Positions 31,606-38,773 of a stretch of DNA of 64,000 nucleotides are shown piece after piece. The notes under the pieces were generated by a model that was given only the letters and a program-made list of their open reading frames with translations, was not told the origin of the DNA and did no database searches. The DNA is from Anaerotruncus massiliensis (ex Togo et al. 2026) (GTDB taxonomy: Bacteria > Bacillota > Clostridia > Oscillospirales > Ruminococcaceae): positions 32,501-96,500 of the forward strand of contig NZ_LT962687.1 in NCBI RefSeq assembly GCF_900199635.1. The letters are read 5' to 3'. The translations under genes and the position numbers were made by a program. How positions within the stretch are numbered: the stretch's first letter is position 1; the number at the start of each line of letters is the position of its first letter.

Positions 31606-31658
31606 CCGGCCTGATCAAAGTTTTCGGGGTCCGGGGGACTTTTTCAAAAGCCCCCCGG
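31606..31658 (+). repeat. Spacer repeat with stable hairpin, copy 3
   Basis: GGCCTGATCAAAGTTTTC, then GGGGTCC, leads into CCGGGGGACTTTT (31631-31643) / AAAAGCCCCCCGG (31646-31658). It ends just before the polA ribosome binding site (GAAAGGA, about 31660), so it may shield the 5' end of the polA message. Confidence 0.68.
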
Positions 31659-31675
31659 AGAAAGGATTGTTGCTT

Positions 31676-34276
31676 ATGAAGCTGCTTGCGATCGACGGCA
31701 ACAGCATTTTAAACCGCGCCTACTATGGCATCAAGGCGCTGACGACCAAGAACGGAGAGTTCACCAACGGCATCTACGGGTTCCTGAGCATCCTGCTCAA
31801 GGTGCTCGACGAGGTGCAGCCGGAGGCGGTGGCGTGCGCGTTCGATCTGCACGGACCGACCTTCCGGCATGAGATGTACGACGGCTACAAGGCTCAGCGC
31901 AAGGGGATGCCCGACGAGCTGGCCTCCCAGATGGAGCCGCTCAAGGAGCTGCTGGGCGCGCTCGGTTTCACGATCGTCACCTGCCAGGGCTACGAGGCGG
32001 ACGATATCCTCGGCACGCTCGCGAAGGCGTGCTCCGACGGCGGGAACGACTGCGTCATCGCGACCGGCGACCGGGACAGCCTCCAGCTTGTGGGGGGGCA
32101 TGTGTCGGTGCGGCTGGCGACTACCAAGATGGGCCAGCCCGCCTCCACCCTCTACGACCGCGCGGCGGTGATGGAGAAATACGGCGTCGAGCCGCCCCAG
32201 CTCATCGACGTGAAGGCGCTGATGGGAGACGCCTCGGACAACATCCCGGGCGTGGCGGGCATCGGCGAAAAGACGGCGCTGGCGCTCGTCTCTCAGTTCC
32301 ACGACCTCGACGCGGTCTACGAGCACCTCGACGACCCGTCCATCAAGCCGGGCGTGCGCAAAAAGCTCGCGGAGGGCCGCGAGATGGCCTACACCAGCCG
32401 TAAGCTGGGGGAGATCTGCTGCGACGCGCCGATCGACGCGGAGCCGGGGCATTACCTCCGGGGGGCGGTCGATCAGAAAAAGGCGGCCGCTCTCTTCGCG
32501 CGGCTGGAGATGTTCAAAATGATGGAACGCTGGGGCGTCGACCCGCAGGCCGCCGCCGGGGAGGGCGGCGACGCGCCGCCTGCGGCGGCGCGCGAGCCGT
32601 CCAGGCCGCTTACCGTCTCGGCGGGCCCTGCGGACTTTGCCGGGCGCGTGGCCGCGGCGGGCGGGGCGGATGTGATCGCCGGCCTGGACGGCAGCGGCGA
32701 CATTGTCGCCGTCGCCGCCGTTCTTCCGGACGCGCTGCTGCTCGCGGGCAAGGACGCGGCGGCGGAGCTGCTCCGTTCGGACGCGCCGCTGCGGGTGTGG
32801 AGCAGCAAGCCGTTCCACCGAATTGCGTATAAAGAAAACAAGTATATACAGAATGTAAAGTTCGATGCCGAGCTGGCAGCCTATCTGCTCAGTCCGACGA
32901 GCGCCGTCTACGACCCGCTGCAACTGGCGGCCCAGTACGGCATCGCGCCGCGCGAGCTGGCGGGCGGGGTGCCGGAGGATTTTGCCGCGCTGGCGGGGCA
33001 GGCGGCTGTGCTGGACGAGCTGTGCGGCCAGCTGGCGGCGGAGATCGCGGAGAAGGGGCAGGAGAAGCTGCTCTTCGAGATCGAGATGCCGCTCGCGCGG
33101 GTGCTGGCGGGCATGGAGTGTGAAGGCTTTTCCCTTGACGCCGACGCCCTGCGGGAATACGGCGGTGAGCTCGACGACCGGCTGGAGGAGCTGCACGCGG
33201 GCATCGTGGAGTACGCGGGGTACGACTTCAACCTCAATTCGCCCAAGCAGCTGGGGGACGTCCTCTTCGTGAAGCTCGGCCTGCCCGCCAAAAAGAAGAC
33301 CAAGACGGGCTATTCCACCAACGTGGACGTGCTCGAGGCGCTGCGGCCCCACCACCCGATCATCAACCTGATCCTCGAATACCGCAAGCTCTCCAAGCTC
33401 AAGTCCACCTATGTGGACGGGCTCCTTAAGGTGGTCGGGCCCGACGGGCGGGTGCGCTCCACCTTTCAGCAGACCGAGACGCGCACCGGCCGGATCAGCT
33501 CGACCGAGCCGAACCTCCAGAACATCCCGGTGCGCACCGAGGAGGGCAGCAAGCTGCGCCGGTTCTTCCGCGCGCGGGAGGGCTGGAAGCTGGTCGACGC
33601 CGACTACTCGCAGATCGAGCTGCGGGTGCTGGCCGACCTCGCGGACGATGAAAACATGATCGCCGCCTTCCAGAGCGGCGAGGACATCCACACGACCACC
33701 GCCGCGCAGGTGTTCGGCCTGCCGGAGGAGATGGTCACGCCGGTCATGCGCTCGCGCGCCAAGGCGGTCAACTTCGGGATCGTCTACGGCATCGGGGCGT
33801 TTTCCCTCTCGCAGGATATCGGCGTCTCGATCGCCGAGGCGGACAGCTACATCAAGAATTACCTGGAGCACTACGCGGGCGTCCGGAAGTATATGGAGGA
33901 CACCATCAAATTCGCGCGGAAAAACGGCTATGTGAGAACTCTCTTCGGCCGCCGCCGCTATCTGCCCGAGCTGGCCGCGTCCAACAAGGTGACGCAGGCG
34001 TTCGGGGAGCGGGTCGCGCGCAACACCCCCATCCAGGGGACGGCCGCCGACATCATCAAGATCGCCATGGTGCGGGTGTTTGAACGCCTGCGCCGGGAGG
34101 GGCTGCGCGCCCGGCTCATTTTGCAGGTGCACGACGAGCTGCTCGTCGAGGCGCCCGCGGAGGAGGTCCCGGCCGCGACCGCGATCCTCAAGGAGGAAAT
34201 GGAACATGCCATTACGCTCAAGGTCCCCCTCGTGGCCGACGCCAACGTCGGGGACAACTGGCTCGAAGCCAAATAG
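31676..34276 (+). CDS. polA: DNA polymerase I
   Basis: An 866-residue PolI for Okazaki fragment processing and repair. The 5'-3' exonuclease/FEN domain (1-290) has GDRDSLQLV and the helix-hairpin-helix near GVAGIGEKTAL. The middle domain (about 315-465) is exonuclease-like but the acidic 3'-5' proofreading residues are not evident, as in Bacillus PolI. The polymerase domain has motif A DYSQIE (643-648), motif B RSRAKAVNFGIVYG and motif C HDE (819-821). ATG 31676 follows AAAGGA; the 28-residue in-frame extension is repeat sequence. An AT-rich patch at about 32817-32870 departs from local codon use. Confidence 0.96.
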   Translation: MKLLAIDGNSILNRAYYGIKALTTKNGEFTNGIYGFLSILLKVLDEVQPEAVACAFDLHGPTFRHEMYDGYKAQRKGMPDELASQMEPLKELLGALGFTIVTCQGYEADDILGTLAKACSDGGNDCVIATGDRDSLQLVGGHVSVRLATTKMGQPASTLYDRAAVMEKYGVEPPQLIDVKALMGDASDNIPGVAGIGEKTALALVSQFHDLDAVYEHLDDPSIKPGVRKKLAEGREMAYTSRKLGEICCDAPIDAEPGHYLRGAVDQKKAAALFARLEMFKMMERWGVDPQAAAGEGGDAPPAAAREPSRPLTVSAGPADFAGRVAAAGGADVIAGLDGSGDIVAVAAVLPDALLLAGKDAAAELLRSDAPLRVWSSKPFHRIAYKENKYIQNVKFDAELAAYLLSPTSAVYDPLQLAAQYGIAPRELAGGVPEDFAALAGQAAVLDELCGQLAAEIAEKGQEKLLFEIEMPLARVLAGMECEGFSLDADALREYGGELDDRLEELHAGIVEYAGYDFNLNSPKQLGDVLFVKLGLPAKKKTKTGYSTNVDVLEALRPHHPIINLILEYRKLSKLKSTYVDGLLKVVGPDGRVRSTFQQTETRTGRISSTEPNLQNIPVRTEEGSKLRRFFRAREGWKLVDADYSQIELRVLADLADDENMIAAFQSGEDIHTTTAAQVFGLPEEMVTPVMRSRAKAVNFGIVYGIGAFSLSQDIGVSIAEADSYIKNYLEHYAGVRKYMEDTIKFARKNGYVRTLFGRRRYLPELAASNKVTQAFGERVARNTPIQGTAADIIKIAMVRVFERLRREGLRARLILQVHDELLVEAPAEEVPAATAILKEEMEHAITLKVPLVADANVGDNWLEAK

Positions 34277-34793
34277 ACCGCGCCGCCTCCGGCTGATTTC
34301 CCGCCTCTCGGGAACGCCCCAGTACCTCGTCCGCTTTGGGCGGATGACCGGGGCGGACGTGGCGGGGGTGGCCGAAATCGAGGCGGAGTGCTTCTCCCAG
34401 CCGTGGAGCGGGCGCACCCTCGCGGGGGAACTGGAAAACCCCTGCGCGGTCTTCTTCGTCGCCCGCAGCGGAAGCCGGGTGGTCGGCTACGCCGGGATGC
34501 ACCGGGTGCTGGACGAGGGATACATCGCGAACGTGGCGGTCACGGCGGAATTCCGCCGCCGGGGGATCGCCACCGCGCTCATGCGGCGGATGTTCCTCTA
34601 CGCCCGCCGGGAAAAGCTCGGCTTTCTGACCCTCGAGGTGCGGGAGGGGAACCGCGCGGCCATCGCCTTCTATGAGAAGCTCGGCTTCGGCGCGGTGGGC
34701 CGCCGCCGCAATTTTTACGCCAACCCGGCGGAGGACGCCATCCTGATGACGGCGTTTTTGACGCGGGGGGCGCGGGAGGAAACAGCGACATGA
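34206..34793 (+). CDS. rimI: Ribosomal protein S18-alanine N-acetyltransferase (RimI)
   Basis: A GNAT enzyme acetylating the S18 N terminus. GNAT blocks: IEAECFSQPWSGRT, GYAGMHRVLDEGYIANVAVTAEFRRRGIATALM (acetyl-CoA loop RRRGIA) and EVREGNRAAIAFYEKLGF. The start is uncertain. ATG 34206 lies inside polA but has AAGGAGG 9 bases upstream and includes the first beta strand (YLVRFGRM). ATG 34344 is the first start after polA, but has no site and cuts that strand. The stop overlaps tsaD (ATGA). The polA-rimI-tsaD order supports the family call; many clostridial RimI genes neighbour tsaD. Confidence 0.82.
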   Translation: MPLRSRSPSWPTPTSGTTGSKPNRPRRLRLISRLSGTPQYLVRFGRMTGADVAGVAEIEAECFSQPWSGRTLAGELENPCAVFFVARSGSRVVGYAGMHRVLDEGYIANVAVTAEFRRRGIATALMRRMFLYARREKLGFLTLEVREGNRAAIAFYEKLGFGAVGRRRNFYANPAEDAILMTAFLTRGAREETAT

Positions 34794-35815
34794 AGATTTT
34801 AGCGATCGAAAGCTCCTGCGACGAGACGGCCGCCGCCGTGGTGGAGGACGGGCGCAGGGTCCTTTCCTCGGTCATCAACTCGCAGGTGGCGGAGCACCGC
34901 GTCTACGGCGGCGTGGTGCCGGAGATCGCCTCCCGCCGCCACTGCGAGAACATCGTGCCGGTGGTGCAGGGCGCGCTCGACGAGGCGGGCGTCCCGCTCG
35001 AGGGGATCGACGCCGTCGCGGTGACCGCCGCGCCGGGGCTCATCGGCGCGCTGCTCGTGGGGGTCAACTACGCCAAGGGGCTCGCCCTCGCGGCGGGAAA
35101 GCCCCTCGTGCCCGTCCACCACATCCGCGGGCACATCGCCGCCAACTACCTGGCCCATCCCGAGCTGGAGCCGCCCTTCCTCTGCCTCGTGGTGTCGGGC
35201 GGGCACACCCACATCGTCGAGGTGCGCTCCTACACCGAATTCCGCGTCGTCGGCCGCACGCGGGACGACGCGGCGGGGGAGGCGTTCGACAAGTCCGCCC
35301 GCGCGATGGGGTTCCCCTACCCGGGCGGCGTCTACATCGACGAGGCCGCCGGGCGCGGCGACCCGGGCAGATATAAGCTCCCCAAGCCCCGCGTCGAGGG
35401 CGCGCCCTACGACTTCAGCTTTTCGGGGCTCAAGACGGCGGTCATCAACCTGCTGCACAACGCCGGGCAGAAGGGGGAGGAGGTCGACATCGATTCGCTG
35501 GCCGCGAGCTTCCAGAGGACGGTCTGCGAGGTGCTGACCGGCCACCTCGAGGCCGCGGCGAAGGAGCTCGGATACCGCGTCGTCGCGGCGGCCGGCGGGG
35601 TTTCCGCCAACAGCGGCCTGCGCGCCGCGCTCGGGGAGATGTGCCGGAAAAACGGCTTTACGCTTTACGTGCCGCCCCTCTCCCTCTGCGGGGACAACGC
35701 CGCGATGATCGGCGCGCAGGGCTACTATGAATTCCTTGCAAATCCGCCCGCGGCGCTCTCCCTCAACGCCGCCCCGTCCATGGATATCGCGGCGGCATTT
35801 TCGGCGCGGGACTGA
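34790..35815 (+). CDS. tsaD: tRNA N6-threonylcarbamoyltransferase TsaD
   Basis: A 341-residue ASKHA-fold enzyme that transfers threonylcarbamoyl to A37 of ANN-decoding tRNAs together with TsaB and TsaE (not in this window). Metal ligands H111 and H115 lie in VHHIRGHIAANY; LAIESSCDET, VSGGHTHIV and AGGVSANSGLR are the other fixed blocks. It overlaps rimI by 4 bases. The trmO-type gene at 25022 would act on its product. Confidence 0.97.
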   Translation: MKILAIESSCDETAAAVVEDGRRVLSSVINSQVAEHRVYGGVVPEIASRRHCENIVPVVQGALDEAGVPLEGIDAVAVTAAPGLIGALLVGVNYAKGLALAAGKPLVPVHHIRGHIAANYLAHPELEPPFLCLVVSGGHTHIVEVRSYTEFRVVGRTRDDAAGEAFDKSARAMGFPYPGGVYIDEAAGRGDPGRYKLPKPRVEGAPYDFSFSGLKTAVINLLHNAGQKGEEVDIDSLAASFQRTVCEVLTGHLEAAAKELGYRVVAAAGGVSANSGLRAALGEMCRKNGFTLYVPPLSLCGDNAAMIGAQGYYEFLANPPAALSLNAAPSMDIAAAFSARD

Positions 35816-35820
35816 CAAAA

Positions 35821-35846
35821 TGCAGGAGGGAACTTTGCCCTCCTGC
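35821..35846 (+). terminator. Hairpin after tsaD
   Basis: TGCAGGAGGG pairs with CCCTCCTGCA, followed by AAAACTTT. A stable stem but a poor T tract; a weak terminator. Confidence 0.5.
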
Positions 35847-35887
35847 AAAACTTTGACGAAAAATTAACACAAATTCCAGAAAACCCA

Positions 35888-35916
35888 TTGCAATTTCAAA
35901 AGGTTCGGTCTATAAT
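35888..35916 (+). promoter_or_regulatory. pckG promoter
   Basis: TTGCAA (35888-35893) and perfect TATAAT (35911-35916), spacer 17. The 5' leader of about 110 bases contains GTGGGAG/CTCCAC, a modest hairpin. Confidence 0.82.
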
Positions 35917-36033
35917 GATAAACGTGGGAGATTTCGATTTTCTAGGGAAACTCCACAGAAAACCGACCAAATTCCCCCGCATTCCGGCATGGTTTTTATA
36001 AATTATTCCAAATACACCGAGAGGAGAACAATC

Positions 36034-37803
36034 ATGACAAACAACAAGAATGTCCTCAACTGGATTGAGGAGATGAAGGCGCTTGTAAAACCCGACAAGG
36101 TTGTTTGGATCGACGGCAGCGAGGCCCAGCTCAAAGAGCTGCGCGACCAGGCTCTCGCGACCGGCGAGATGGAAGCTCTCAACCCCGAGAAGCTCCCGGG
36201 CTGCCTGCTCCATCGCACCGCCATCAACGACGTCGCGCGCGTCGAGGGCAGGACCTTTATCTGCTCCCGCAGGAAGGAGGACGCCGGCCCGACCAACAAC
36301 TGGGAGGACCCGCAGGTCATGTACGCCAAGCTGCGCACCCTCTTCGACGGTGCGATGCAGGGCCGCACCATGTATATCCTCCCCTACTGCATGGGCCCGA
36401 TCGGCTCCCCCTTCTCCAAGGTGGGCGTTGAGCTGACCGACTCGATCTACGTCGTGCTCAACATGGACATCATGACCCGCATGGGCCAGCAGGCGTTCGA
36501 CCAGCTCGGCGACACCTCCAACGACTTTGTCCGCGGCCTGCACTCCAAGGCCAAGATGGAGGAGGAGAACCGCTACATCGTCCAGTTCCCCGAGGACAAC
36601 ACCATCTGGTCGGTCAACTCGGGCTACGGCGGCAACGTCCTGCTCGGCAAGAAGTGCTTCGCCCTGCGCATCGCCTCCTACCAGGCGAAGAACGAGGGCT
36701 GGATGGCCGAGCACATGCTCATCCTCGGCCTGGAGAACCCCAAGGGCGAGATCAAATACGTCTGCGCGGCGTTCCCCTCCGCGTGCGGCAAGACCAACCT
36801 GGCCATGCTCATCCCGCCGAAGAAATTCCAGGATGCCGGCTACAAGGTCTGGACGGTCGGCGACGACATCGCCTGGCTGCGCGTCGGCCCGGACGGGCGC
36901 CTCTGGGCGATCAACCCGGAGAACGGCTTCTTCGGCGTCGCTCCCGGCACCAACATGAAGTCCAACCCCAACGCGCTGATCTCCACCCAGAAGAACACGA
37001 TCTTCACCAACGTGGTCCACAACCTCGACGACAACACCGTCTGGTGGGAGGGCCTCGACAAGAACCCGCCCAAGAACGCGCTCAACTGGAAGGGCGAGAA
37101 GTGGGACTGCACCGACGGCTCCAAGGGCGCGCATCCCAACTCCCGGTTCACCGCTCCGGCGGTCAACTGCCCCTGCATCTCCTCCGAGTTCAATAACCCC
37201 AACGGCGTGCCCATCTCCGCGATCATCTTCGGCGGCCGCCGCGCCAAGACCGCTCCGCTGGTCTACCAGGCGAGGGATTGGAAGCACGGCGTCTTCGTCG
37301 GCTCCACCATGGCCTCCGAGACGACTGCCGCCGCCGCCGGCGCCGTGGGCGTCGTCCGCCGCGACCCGATGGCGATGCTGCCCTTCTGCGGCTACAACAT
37401 GGGCGACTACTGGGCGCACTGGCTCGAAATGGGCGAGAAGCTCGGCGACAAGGCCCCCAAGATCTTCAACGTCAACTGGTTCCGCACCGACGACGAAGGC
37501 CACTTTATCTGGCCGGGCTTCGGCGACAACATGCGCGTGCTGAACTGGATCATCGACCGCTGCGAGGGCAGGGCCGAGGCGGTGGAGACCCCGATCGGCT
37601 ACGAGCCGAAGCCGGAGGATATCGACGTGGAGGGTCTCGGCGACGTCACCACCGACACCGTCAAGGACCTGCTGACCGTCGACAAGGCCCTCTGGAAAGA
37701 GGAGGTCAAGGGCATCAAGGAGTTCTATGCGAAGTTTGGCGACAAGCTGCCGAAGGAACTCGAAAGCCAGCTCGCGACCCTCGAAGCCAACCTCGACAAG
37801 TAA
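36034..37803 (+). CDS. pckG: Phosphoenolpyruvate carboxykinase (GTP)
   Basis: A 589-residue GTP-dependent PEPCK interconverting oxaloacetate and PEP. The P-loop with reactive cysteine is FPSACGKTN (247-255), the mark of the GTP class. The Mn and substrate region includes YGGNVLLGKKCFALRIAS, and the nucleotide-binding WFRTDDEGHFIWPGFGDNMRVL lies near the C terminus. In fermenting Clostridia it often fixes CO2 onto PEP. ATG 36034 follows GAGAGGAG; an in-frame codon at 35989 is unlikely. Codon use here is strongly biased, suggesting high expression. Confidence 0.97.
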   Translation: MTNNKNVLNWIEEMKALVKPDKVVWIDGSEAQLKELRDQALATGEMEALNPEKLPGCLLHRTAINDVARVEGRTFICSRRKEDAGPTNNWEDPQVMYAKLRTLFDGAMQGRTMYILPYCMGPIGSPFSKVGVELTDSIYVVLNMDIMTRMGQQAFDQLGDTSNDFVRGLHSKAKMEEENRYIVQFPEDNTIWSVNSGYGGNVLLGKKCFALRIASYQAKNEGWMAEHMLILGLENPKGEIKYVCAAFPSACGKTNLAMLIPPKKFQDAGYKVWTVGDDIAWLRVGPDGRLWAINPENGFFGVAPGTNMKSNPNALISTQKNTIFTNVVHNLDDNTVWWEGLDKNPPKNALNWKGEKWDCTDGSKGAHPNSRFTAPAVNCPCISSEFNNPNGVPISAIIFGGRRAKTAPLVYQARDWKHGVFVGSTMASETTAAAAGAVGVVRRDPMAMLPFCGYNMGDYWAHWLEMGEKLGDKAPKIFNVNWFRTDDEGHFIWPGFGDNMRVLNWIIDRCEGRAEAVETPIGYEPKPEDIDVEGLGDVTTDTVKDLLTVDKALWKEEVKGIKEFYAKFGDKLPKELESQLATLEANLDK

Positions 37804-37812
37804 GGTGCCGTT

Positions 37813-37941
37813 ATGATGAAAGAACTGCGGCTCTTCAACCCCTGGCGCGGGATCGCGGCCACGGCCCTCGTGGGCGCGGCCGCGGCGATCGCCGTGACGT
37901 TCGGCGTCATGGCGGCGCTCATCCTCCGCGACAAAAAATAG
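37813..37941 (+). CDS. Small single-span membrane protein downstream of pckG
   Basis: A 42-residue open frame starting MMKELRLFNPWRG with a central hydrophobic helix (about 14-38) rich in Ala/Val and a basic C terminus LRDKK. ATG 37813 lies 10 bases after the pckG stop, whose TAAGGTG sequence provides a partial ribosome site, and the terminator comes 16 bases after its stop. Position, coupling and a clear transmembrane helix make it a likely real gene, co-expressed with PEPCK. I do not recognise a family. Confidence 0.55.
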   Translation: MMKELRLFNPWRGIAATALVGAAAAIAVTFGVMAALILRDKK

Positions 37942-37956
37942 CTCTTTCAACGATGT

Positions 37957-37993
37957 CAAAAGGCCCCGGACGCAAAGCGTCCGGGGCCTTTTT
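37957..37993 (+). terminator. Terminator of the pckG unit
   Basis: AAAAGGCCCCGGACGC pairs with GCGTCCGGGGCCTTTTT around AAA. Confidence 0.92.
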
Positions 37994-38017
37994 GCGTCCC
38001 TCCGCGGGGGACGACGC

Positions 38018-38053
38018 AAAGAGCGCCGGGCGCATTCGCGCCCGGCGCTCTTC
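38018..38053 (-). terminator. Terminator of the secreted protein gene
   Basis: GAGCGCCGGGCGC (38021-38033) pairs with GCGCCCGGCGCTC (38038-38050); on the minus strand it ends in TTTG. Confidence 0.7.
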
Positions 38054-38068
38054 AGATGCTTGTGGAAG

Positions 38069-38662
38069 TCAGGCGCCCACGGGGATGCGGGTGAACTGGG
38101 AGCCCGGATGCAGGGAGGTATAGGTCTCCACGAACTGGTTGACCGCCGCGAGGATGGCCTTCTGGGCCTCCTGGCTCGCCTTGACCGACTTGTCGTAGCT
38201 GGCCTTGGAGGGGGAGTGGGTCATCGCGGTGAAGCTGTCGTAGTAGGCGGCGGTCTTTTCCGCGGCCGCGGCGAAGAGCTTGTGGGCCTCCTGGTACTCG
38301 GCGGGGGCGGCGACCGAAGCCAGCTCGGAGAGCAGGTCCCGGCTCGCGGCGATCTCGTCGCCGATTTTGCCGAAGGTGCGCTTGTCGCGGTAGTCGTAGC
38401 CCTTGAGCGCGCCGCCGAGGGCGGCGCTCAGCTCGGTGGCCATGTTCACATAGCCGAGCTCGTATTCTGCGGCGGTCAGCGCGACGGTAGGCGCCGCGGC
38501 GGTCGGGACCTGCTCCTCAGGGATGACCGGGGTCTCGTCCTCCACTTCCGCGGCGGCGGGCGCCGCCTCCTCGATGGGCTTGAGCAGGCGCTCGGCGAAG
38601 ACCGGGCAGGAGAGGGAAAGCAGCATTGCAAACGCGATTACCGCGCTAATCCATTTTTTCAC
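38069..38662 (-). CDS. Secreted alpha-helical protein of unknown function
   Basis: A 197-residue exported protein. The signal peptide KKWISAVIAFAMLLSLSCPVFA ends with a signal peptidase I site after VFA. A Pro/Glu/Ala-rich linker (about 24-60) precedes a helical domain rich in Ala (about 60-190), with segments such as ALTAAEYELGYVNMATELSAALGG and EKTAAYYDSFTAM. GTG 38662 is chosen since AAAGGAG lies 8 bases upstream; a GTG at 38683 would add 7 residues. No family recognised; monocistronic. Confidence 0.7.
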   Translation of the reverse strand: MKKWISAVIAFAMLLSLSCPVFAERLLKPIEEAAPAAAEVEDETPVIPEEQVPTAAAPTVALTAAEYELGYVNMATELSAALGGALKGYDYRDKRTFGKIGDEIAASRDLLSELASVAAPAEYQEAHKLFAAAAEKTAAYYDSFTAMTHSPSKASYDKSVKASQEAQKAILAAVNQFVETYTSLHPGSQFTRIPVGA

Positions 38663-38697
38663 AGTCAGCACTCCTTTTGTCACAATTTTCCACGCTT

Positions 38698-38725
38698 ATT
38701 GTACCATTTGTGACCAGAATGTCAA
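38698..38725 (-). promoter_or_regulatory. Promoter of the secreted protein gene
   Basis: Minus strand TTGACA (38725-38720) and TACAAT (38703-38698), spacer 16. Half sites TTGTGAC and GTCACAA flank the -10, a possible operator. Confidence 0.72.
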
Positions 38726-38773
38726 TGAACTGTGAAGAAATTTATAGGGAACCGGCGGAAATTTGAAGACCGC

